Shown here one piece after another: positions 53,802 to 62,077 of a DNA stretch of 64,000 nt (positions are counted from its first letter, which is position 1; each line of letters starts with the position of its first letter). The translations under genes were made by a program, and so were the position numbers. The notes beneath the pieces are model-generated. The model ran no database searches, was not told where the DNA came from, and saw nothing but the letters and a program-made list of their open reading frames with translations. The stretch is from Anaeramoeba flamelloides. Its lineage: Eukaryota > Metamonada > Anaeramoebidae. Location of the stretch: positions 2,294,001 through 2,358,000 of the forward strand of contig JANTQA010000057.1 of assembly GCA_027625915.1 (NCBI GenBank). The letters run 5' to 3'.

Positions 53802-56800
53802 CGCTTATAAATAATATATTGTTTATAGTTTTGTACCAATAAACCATAAATAAAAAACAATTTTTTATAAATTTTTTCGATCTTTATATTACAATTTTTT
53901 TGAATAATTTTGTTTTGCAAGTGTTTTGCAATTGGTTTAAAATATTTATTTATTTCCTCCTTTTTTTTTATTTTGGGCTGATTTACCAATTTATTAGCTA
54001 AATTTATTTTGTCGTTTTGAGGTTTTACCATTTTCTTTTTCAAAGAATACCGGTGTTTATTTGTTGTTAACTTATCATCTTCAGAACTTGATGTACAAAA
54101 AAAATAATCATCTGAATCTAATTCAGAACTTTTTTCTATATCTGAATCCGAATATGAACTTGAACTGGAACTGAAACATTCATTTTCATCAATTTGATTT
54201 TTTGATTTTGAATCCAAGTCTGTATTTTCATTTGATATGAATTTTTTTTTTTTTAGAGTATGTAAATATTTTTTCTCATTAATATAACCAGCTTTATTTT
54301 TAAAAGATATTTGTTTCATTCTTTCTTCAATATTCTTCATTTTAAAAATCATATAATATTTTTTGATTTGATTCCATAATTGCTTTCTAATTTTTTTTGG
54401 TAAGGGTATGATACTCTTTGTTGTTGACAAAAAATTATTATCTAAATCCACAGTTAATATCTATTTGAAAAAATAAATAATAATAAAAATATATAAAATA
54501 AATTATTGAAATAAATAAAGTATAGTTGATAAATTGAACAGTTCTTTAATTTTTTGAAATCCGTTAAAAAGATAACAGAAAAAAAAAATATCAAAGAGAT
54601 ATGTATTTTTTTTTAAACTCAAACTTATAATATTTGTAAAAATTTAACTATATAATTCCTCATAACTATAGATAAGAAAGAAATTAGAACACTCAAAAGT
54701 TTAGTATAATATTGTAGTCACTGTTGAAAGATTTTGGGAAATCCTTTAGTAATTGCGTAAAGTTTGAAAATTTTAGATCTTTTTATTTTGAATTGAATTT
54801 GGATAAAATAATAAGCATTTTATTAATAAATTCAACTTTAAAAACGTTATTTAAAGAGATTTTCGAAGTGTTTAACCAATTTTTTAATGACATTTTAAAT
54901 CGCATAAATCCCGAAAGATCGCCTCGCTCAAGGATTTACGACATTGTAAAACTAATTTAGTTCAAGTAACCCAATTATTCGATCAATAGACTACAAAGAA
55001 AAAAGTCCATCAATTTTCTCATAAAGATTGGAAATTGAATGGATTCACTTTCTTTGTTTAAAAACAATTTCTAAAATGAAACAAGGTTTTTAGTTTTGGT
55101 TCGAAAAAAATCAATCTCATTTTAAAAAAAAAATACGTTTGGTCTTTTTTAAAGAAAAAAGAAGAGAAAAAACCATTAATAAAAGATTTTGAAAATGAGA
55201 AAAAATATATAATTACAAATTGAAGAAATTAGGAAAAAAAAAAAAAAAAATTTATTTTTACAATGTCAAGTCAAGAAATTTTAGAGGAATTTTCAAAAAT
55301 CAGTTACTGTTAAGTACAAATATTACATGCAGGTTTTTAAGTTTGACAGTTTTAAAGAATTGCTTGACAAACGGGGAAAAAAGGTAGGATATAGATCTGA
55401 TTAAAAAGTGCAGTACGATCTAGTTTGTCTCTGTAGAATTTAAACCAAGATTTGTTCCCAATGTAGAAAATGTAAAATTTAACTTTAGTGTTTTCAATAA
55501 TCCCATTGGGAGAATAAGAGCCTTTAAAGAGCCACCTCTTCAACGTACTATTAAAAAATAACAAATTAGCTTTTTGCTTTGGTTTTTTTATTTGTTCTTT
55601 TTTTTATTGTTTTAGATCCTTAGTTAAAAAATAAATAGCATCTCATATTGTTTCATTTGTTTTACAATCACCTTTAATATTTCCTTGTTTTAGATACCCC
55701 TCCAGACTCAAAATATTGATATTGTTCTGTTACTGAGATTATATTAATTGTCGTTCTTCAAACTCCTCAATATCATCTTATATCACTTCGAACAATATCA
55801 TATTTCTCGTTCTTCCATGTCAAACTCGTCACATAACAAGATGATTGTTTCCAAATAAAAACAATAAGGGTAGTTATTAAATTTATTTTATTTTTTGACA
55901 GTTTTTCTTTTTCTTCTTACTATACTTTTTGTTTTTTTTTTATTTTCTTTTTTGATTTTTATGAAAATCAATTTGAAAAAAAAAAATGTTTTAAAATCCA
56001 AATAAACACTGTGAAAATTGAGACTTTGTAATGTCTTTTGAAAATTCAAACATTTCCTATTTAAAAAATCTGATTTTCAACATTTGTAATTTCTTAAGAA
56101 ATAGAGATATTTTCCACGATTGGTTTCGTTTGTTATATAGCAATTTTTTTTACATTTTAATTATTTTTTTTGGAAAATTTATAGTTAGCTATGGTATTTC
56201 TTTTATGAATATCAACTCTAATCTGATGTTTATTATTTTTCTTATTTCTAAATAATCATATATTAATTGATTCTTGTAATAAAAAGTGAATTTTTTCATT
56301 TTTTTGCGTGTTCCTTTGAGTGAAATCGATTTTATTTAACATTAAAAATACTGTTAAACTCAAATTATAAGAAATCAAGTTTTATCTCAAAAGTCCAATA
56401 AAAAACTTGTTTTAATTTCTTAGAAATATCTTTTCTAATTGTTTTTTTCAAGCCAAAAGGTTTTTTTTTTGAGAAAACAATACGTAAAATATTTAGAACT
56501 TGAAATAAAAATTTTCATTTATTAATTGGAAAATGGCACTAAGTTAAAAATGAATATTTGTTTTATTTGTTAATTAGAATTAAAATCAGAATTTAAAAAA
56601 GATTTAAAAAATTCATAATAATTATCAAAAAAAAAAAAGATTAGGGAATTTATGGGTCTAGTCATTTACCATGGATTTATACCATAATCAAGGAGTAACT
56701 TGAAACCAAAAAGGGTATTGTGAAATTGCCCTTCTTTTGATTGACAAAATTCAAATAACAAAGAAAAGAATTTTGAGAATCTTTATTGGTAAAAAATTCA

Positions 56801-59370
56801 ATTTAAAAAAAAAGTTTATAAATCTCAATTCCAAAAAATCAAAATTAAAAAAAAAATTACTTGTTTCTTTTTTTAAATTTATAAGAGGTTAAATTTCTCC
56901 AATTTAAAACAAATTGCTTTCTTTAAGTATACAATCAATTTAATTCGATTTAATCTGAATATGTTGTTAGATTGTAACTCTCTATATTTGACAAAGTAAG
57001 GATTTTGTAACATTCGTGAGAAAAAAATAACTCATTTGAGAAAAATCAAAAAAAAAAATCAAAAAATCTTAAGAGATCTCAGAAAGTGCCAGAGAGTGAT
57101 ACTTCAAAACAAACAGAGTTCTTTTCAAAATGATAAATCACAGCCATTCAAATTGGACATTGGGTATCGCTCTTTGGCACATTTTTCTAAAAATAAACTC
57201 ATTTTTGATTGTTGATTTTTGGAGATCGATCACTCTTCACACTTTGGTTAGTTTTTGATTGTTGTTAGGCTCTATATTAAAATTACAAATTTTTTTTTTC
57301 CTTTTCAGAAAATTATTTTTAACCGTACTTACTAATCCCTTAAAGGGAAGTGTGCTTATTTTAATAACCATGCGTTAAAGGTAAAAGGAGAAGAGAAAGA
57401 AACAAGGTAATATTTTTTTTTATAAAATTTTTTTTACGATTTTTCAATTGGTAATTTTTATTTTTGGATAAGAAAAAAAATATTGTAATTTTCTATCAAA
57501 TCTTTGTTGCTTATTTTTTGAGTAATTTTTTTTTTTAACTTTAAAAGTAATTTTAATCAGAAATATTATTTTCTTTGGTAATCAGTTGTTTTTTTTTTTT
57601 TAAAAAAAACCTACTAAGAGTCTTCGCAGTGCCAGTTAAAATTGTCTAGTTCACCCATTTTAAGCAGCTTGAATAACATTTTTAAAAACTTTGTTTCTGT
57701 ACTTTTTTTAAAACAGAATGAGTATATTAATATACTTTTTTTTTTTTTTTTTTTTGATAGTTTGAAATTATTTTCATTAATTAATAATCGTGAAATCTAT
57801 GATTTCCATGCTTAAATTTCTGAAAGGGAATTCAAGTACAAGGTCAACTAAAGTGTAATTTACACTTCTTCAATATAAATAATAAAAAAAAATATACTTT
57901 TTTTTTTTTTTTTTTGAAATCAAATAAGATACAATCGCCTTAATTATTCAAAAATCAGTTATTATAAAGTGAAAAATATATGAAATTTTTTAGGTATATG
58001 GAAATCTTTTAAAAAATTTCTAAATAAAAATTTAGGAATTAGGTGAGTACCGTCAAGCGCCTAACTTTTCCACAATTTAAAAGAATGGAGAAAAATCAAA
58101 GATTTTACTAAATTCTTTTAAATTCTGGAAAAGATAAAAGGCAGTTTTTTTTAATTTGAGAAATAAACAGAAAATTAAATAAATTTTCGGTTTATTTCTC
58201 AAATTAAAAAAAACCTAACGGCAAACAAGAGGAACTAAAAACTCCTCCCTTAAACAATAAAAAAAAAAAAAATATGAAATTTTTTAAGTGAAAATAAGAT
58301 AAAATATTTCTTACATTCTTATCAATATTTAGATCTTGTATACCCAACAAGCTACAACCAACCAGCCAAGGTGTTTTAACATGTAATAAATGCAAAAACG
58401 AATTTGGTAGATACGGGATATAAGGAAATTGCCATTTGAATGGATACAAAAGGTTAGTTATTGCCTCCATACAAGGTAATATTTTATATACATTATTTGA
58501 GGTAAATAAAACTCTTCTTTCAGACAAAATAGCCGACAACAATAGCAAAATATTTGAAGGATCCAAGATTTGAAACAGAATTTTGTAATTCAGCCCAATT
58601 TTGGGAAATAATTGTTGTTTTTTTGAAAGCTCAGGCAGTTCAACAAATGTGCTGTTTTCGATATTTTTCTCTTCGCCTTGTTCATTTTTTTTTTGATTAT
58701 TATTTTTTAACACTCGTTTTTTTCTCAAAATGCCATTGTGTGTTATAAATATTTTCCTTTTTTGCCATTTCAAATGAGGCTCTTTGATTTGAGATAAAAT
58801 TTCATATAACTGGTGAATTGTTTTCCCCGTAAATTGGTGGTTGTGTGGATAATAAGCTCTTTGAAAGTATTTAAGGATTTTGGAAAAACTTTTGTGAAAA
58901 GGCCAAAATGAAAGTATAACGAGTGTTTGACAAAACCAAAACTCTTTTGCTGTTTTATATTTAGTCTTTGGTTTCCTTTTTGTTCTACGCTTTGGTTTGT
59001 TTTTTTTTGTTTGTTTCAAGTAATTCTGCACGATTTTGTTGTTTGTGTTGCTTAGTTTTGAGTAATGCTGTATTGAAGTCCCATAAAGTTTTTTGTTTGT
59101 GAGATCGGTTACGAAAAATGTAAAGGGTTTTGATAATTTTGGTAAGTTTTCAGTGATTTCTATTTTTCCGTCATTAAGGACAATTTGATCAAGATACTCT
59201 GGGAGTTGTTTACTTTTCTCTTTGGGAAAAAACTTCGAAAATGTTGGATTGGTGAAAATTTTTTTTTTTTTTTTCGAAATGCTCTCTTGTTCAATTTCTG
59301 TCTGATCCAAACCATAAACAAAAACACCCTCAAACAATGCTTGGCCAAATAAATAAGAAAAGTTATTCAT
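52991..59370 (-). CDS. DENN-domain protein with C-terminal PH domain (two exons)
   Basis: Exons 59370-58315 and 54460-52991 (minus), 841 residues. The phase-0 join (GTAAGA...AATAG) reads GIQDLNIDKN-ILTVDLDNNF, the expected end of the cDENN core (VVDLD). DENN proteins act mostly as Rab guanine-nucleotide exchange factors in membrane traffic. The uDENN part is at the N-terminus (ALFEGVFVYGLDQTE). The cDENN part (about 265-365) has LLLLSAILSERRVLFTSN, PFKWQFPYIPYLP and TPWLVG. A dDENN-like helical stretch with LPKKIRKQLWNQIKKYY follows. Next are acidic-Ser and poly-Asn (AAT repeat, 53750-53795) linkers, then a PH domain (about 663-760: YFYKQGHFRKNWKLRYFEL...FEIVMPNKKFLICAKDDKTR.IWVKIL) that should bind membranes or phosphoinositides. 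The start is the first ATG after an in-frame TAA. The two halves look like separate ORFs until the splice is seen. Confidence 0.85.
54724..54960 (+). other. unrecognised open stretch in the DENN intron
   Basis: 78 codons open on the plus strand (opposite to the host gene), ending FEVFNQFFNDILNRINPERS then PRSRIYDIVKLI and TAG. The composition is more protein-like than most frames here, and there is no ATG start. It could be an exon of a nested gene or a remnant of a transposon protein. I recognise no family. Confidence 0.2.
55352..55564 (-). other. unrecognised open stretch in the DENN intron
   Basis: About 75 open codons on the host-gene strand, reading STLKRWLFKGSYSPNGIIEN and FYIGNKSWFKFYRDKLDRTA. 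It has no ATG start and no recognised family. It could be a remnant of a mobile-element protein or a cassette exon; skipping it keeps the DENN frame. Confidence 0.2.
55905..56350 (+). repeat. 500-bp dispersed repeat, copy 3
   Basis: Shares GAGACTTTGTAATGTCTTTT, ATTCAAACATTTCCTATT, TTTCTTAAGAAATAGAGATA, GGTATTTCTTTTATGAATAT, TCTTATTTCTAAATAATCAT, AAAGTGAATTTTTTCATTTT and CTTTGAGTGAAATCGATTTT with 17215-17700 and 26885-27315. Same orientation as the other copies, antisense to the DENN gene. Confidence 0.6.
56493..56540 (+). repeat. short dispersed repeat, copy 2
   Basis: GAACTTGAAATAAAAATTTT followed by CATTTATTAATTGGAAAAT is identical in this core to 10116-10175. Only about 45 bp are shared, so it is the end of some larger repeat. 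Confidence 0.5.
57086..57180. repeat. 95-bp segment with 17-bp inverted ends
   Basis: GTGCCAGAGAGTGATAC at the left and GTATCGCTCTTTGGCAC at the right are inverted repeats with two mismatches, separated by about 60 bp. This is the size and form of a small TIR element or a structured RNA stem. No target duplication is obvious and there is no second copy in the window. Confidence 0.4.
57755..57895 (+). mobile_element. LINE-like 3' remnant
   Basis: ATTTTCATTAATTAATAATC followed by GTGAAATCTATGATTT, and CTGAAAGGGAATTCAAGTAC, match 1865-1950 in the LINE fragment at 850-2010 (TTCATTAATTAATAATCGTA, AAATCTGTGATTTT, CTTAAAGGAAATTTAAATAT). It is probably the 3' end of the same old LINE subfamily; the A-rich stretch after 57884 would be its tail. 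Confidence 0.4.
57993..58271 (+). mobile_element. complete nested-palindrome, SINE-like element with LINE-derived tail
   Basis: Flanked by the 15-bp direct repeat atatgaaatttttta (57978-57992 and 58272-58286). From 5' to 3' it has: an ATTTCTAAAT/ATTTAGGAAT hairpin; a GTACCGTCAAGCGCC head; a hairpin TTTTCCACAATTTAAAAGAA pairing with TTCTTTTAAATTCTGGAAAA (about 58068-58132); and a long hairpin GTTTTTTTTAATTTGAGAAA pairing with TTTCTCAAATTAAAAAAAAC (58148-58215, one mismatch in 33 bp). The tail is GGCAAACAAGAGG...ACTCCTCCCTTAAACAATAA then A14. The tail matches the 3' end of the LINE at 30131-36373 (GGCAAATAAGAGG...ACTCCTCCCTTAAATAATAA). This fits mobilisation in trans by that LINE's machinery. 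No tRNA-like A or B box was seen. It sits in the DENN intron, antisense to the gene. Confidence 0.8.
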
Positions 59371-60039
59371 TTGGTCAAACAAAAAAGGTTTTTTTGGAAA
59401 AAATGAACTTATTTGAAAAAACACTTTTGAAAAAATAAACTCTATTATTTAATAAAACATACTTTGTGTTGCTATAGTGCTGTAAATTGATGATATTTTA
59501 CAAATTAAAGAAACAATTAGCAACAGCTTTGAAAGTCAAATATAACAATTATTTGAGTGTTTTTATCGAATCTAAAACACTGAAATTTATTTTTTTATGA
59601 TCTATTGAATATAAGTGTTAAAAATTAAGTTAATGTATTCCAATTTTTAAGATAAATATATAAATTATTAAGCAGAAATTAATATTTATAATTAATAGAT
59701 AGAAAATATTTAAACAATATCTCAAAATGGATGATTAATGGTTGCTCAATAATTTATATAACTATCTGTAAAACAGGAGTTATATTTCTGAATTTTTACT
59801 AATATTTTCAATCGATCGAAAAAATTGAATTTCAGAGGATTAAAACTTTCCTATATTTTAGATTGCAAATTATAGGGGAATATTAAAAATAAATACTTGA
59901 TTCAAATGATGAAAATCGGTACATTTAACAAGCTTATTTAACTTTATTTTCCAAGTGAGTCCTCAAAATTTCAATACCTTAATTCAAAATATATCGCTGG
60001 TTTTTATTGGAATAAAATTTTGTTTCTAGTCTTTGATTA

Positions 60040-60232
60040 TAGTTAGTTCCACTTTTAAGGTAAACTTTGAATGAAAATTAAGAAATAAAAAATAACCAAA
60101 TAAAACACAAAATTCGAAACATTAAAATAATTTGTGTTAAACAAAAATATCAAAAAATGTGCCTTAATTTTGGAATTTTTTTTTTGCTTTAAATTTGTTT
60201 GAAAGTTTGTATCTTAAAAGTCAAACTGAGTG
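60040..60232. mobile_element. palindromic MITE, CAGTCAGTT family, copy 5 (diverged)
   Basis: The left end TAGTTAGTTCCACTTTTAAG has a TA before it, and the right end CTTAAAAGTCAAACTGAGTG pairs with it imperfectly. The interior keeps GTGCCTTAATTTTGGAATTT. It has more mismatches than copies 1-4, so it is an older insertion. Confidence 0.65.
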
Positions 60233-60310
60233 ACTTTATCACTTAACAAAAGGGATTTGTCTAAATTTCATGAAATTTAAAATTAAAAGATTTAAAATGA
60301 TATTGATGTA

Positions 60311-60311
<1 letters not shown>

Positions 60312-60341
<30 letters not shown>

Positions 60342-60342
60342 T
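60312..60342. repeat. (AT)n microsatellite
   Basis: About 14 AT dinucleotides starting shortly after a GATAT motif. A simple repeat with no further context. Confidence 0.85.
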
Positions 60343-62077
60343 TCCTTATTTCTCTTTAATTCAGATTTGAATTATATTAGAATGTCAAAATAGTTCAAAG
60401 ATAAATTAGTTATGTTTTTATATGTTTTTTTTGTATTTTGATGATCAAAAAATAATTATATATTTTTACATTTTCTTGATAGAATTATATTTTTAATTTT
60501 TAATTTTTTAAATAAGTAATTTGATTATAATAATAATAATTCAAAACTCAACACATTGATTTATTAATAATAACAATTAAATAACGTTGTTAATTTTTTG
60601 ATAAAAAAAATAAATAAAAAAAATATTATTACTGAGAAATTTTCATTTTGTTTTTCTAATAAAACTTTAATAAATATTAAATTAAGAGAAAAATGAAATT
60701 CGTTTTTTTGAGGCCAAAATTCGAAGTTTCTTATGAATAATTTTCGAAAAATTTTGTTCATGTAATAGAAATTACTTGATAACCCTTAAACAATAAAGTA
60801 AAATTAAATATTTTTTTTTTATTTATACTAATTGAAAAAAGATGAAAAACCATAATTTAGAACAATTTGATAAAATTTTTTATCTTTTTTTATTGGATAT
60901 TATTTTTTATTGTTTACTTTATTGATGACTTTGTAAATATATGTTTGTTGTACTTTAATACATTAAAAAATACTCTTTTTTCCTATTTCAAGAACTATGA
61001 AGATTAAAATCACAATTTAAAATATTTTAAAATTGCTGAAGGGATTTGCATGATCATAATTTCATCTTAAATTAATTTATATTATAACTAGGTGTAAATT
61101 ATATTCACCCGTATAGATATTATAATATAACAAAATCCATTTTAAATAAAACTAAACAATAAATTATTAGAATTTTTATTATGGATCAAAATTATCTTGT
61201 ATATTTCAATTTTTTTTTAGGATTCTTTTTCCAAATTTAAAAAATAGAAACCCAAAATTATAGTAAACAAGAATTTAATAACTAATATTTTAGAACTTCT
61301 AAAAGAAAAATTTTTCATTTTTTTTATTTCAAAGATTTAACTCAATTATCATTAAACAGTAAAACCAAAAATCTTGTTAATATTGTTTCGTTTTTCGACA
61401 GATATTGAAATATCAATAGACTTTGAAAATTTCTGAATTAATTAGTCTTAATTATCTATTGATTGAGTTAATTATTGAATTTTCTAAAATATTGAATTTT
61501 TTGGTTCTAATCAACATTTATAAAAAAATTTAACATGATATTTTTCAACTTTTAAAATCATAATATTGATAATTCAAATTTTAAATTTGTTTTGAAATGT
61601 AAGCAAATGTTTTTCCAAAATTCTTGTGTTTTTTACTAATATATTTTCATTTTACTTGGACAAGAACACACTTTTCTTCCTATTTTACCAAGCAATTTTT
61701 TAAAGACATTTGAATCCTTGTGTACTAATCTAATTTACTTTCAAAGGTTATATACAAAAATTTTAGTCTTCTCCTTGGTAGATGCTAATCCCTTAATAAT
61801 TAATTTTGAACAAAAAAAACTTGTGGAAATTGTCTTGTTGAGCAAAAAAAAAAAAACATAAATTAATAATCGAAATCAAACCTTTTGGATGTTTCGTACA
61901 TAACAGTCAATAGAAAATTCTTTTTTAATTTCAAAAAACAAGCTTTTCAACAACTTTAAATTTAAATGAAAGTAAAAATTATTTACAAACTATCTTGTAC
62001 TAAAACAACATTTTTTTAACTTTTTGTTTTCTTTTTTTGTAAATTATTTGACAAATTTAAAGTAACCAACAATTCGG

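Larger units (their letters stand above)
54461..58314 (-). other. 3.85-kb intron of the DENN gene
   Basis: Splits the cDENN domain. It contains a copy of the 500-bp dispersed repeat (55905-56350), a short dispersed repeat (56493-56540), a small TIR element (57086-57180), a LINE-like remnant (57755-57895) and the complete nested-palindrome element (57993-58271). Two open stretches with higher GC, 54724-54960(+) and 55352-55564(-), are listed separately. Confidence 0.8.
59371..62077. other. divergent spacer between the DENN and FHA genes
   Basis: It contains a diverged MITE (60040-60232) and an (AT)n run (60312-60342). The 60564-60761(-) frame has no domain. The FHA gene is preceded by a T-rich leader (61995-62040). 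Nothing else was recognised. Confidence 0.45.

Noticed and set aside
58218-58315. C-terminal extension of the DENN ORF (Phe-rich) beyond NIDKN
   Set aside because: It reads into the intron across the element tail; the GTAAGA donor and the downstream VDLD exon explain the true continuation.
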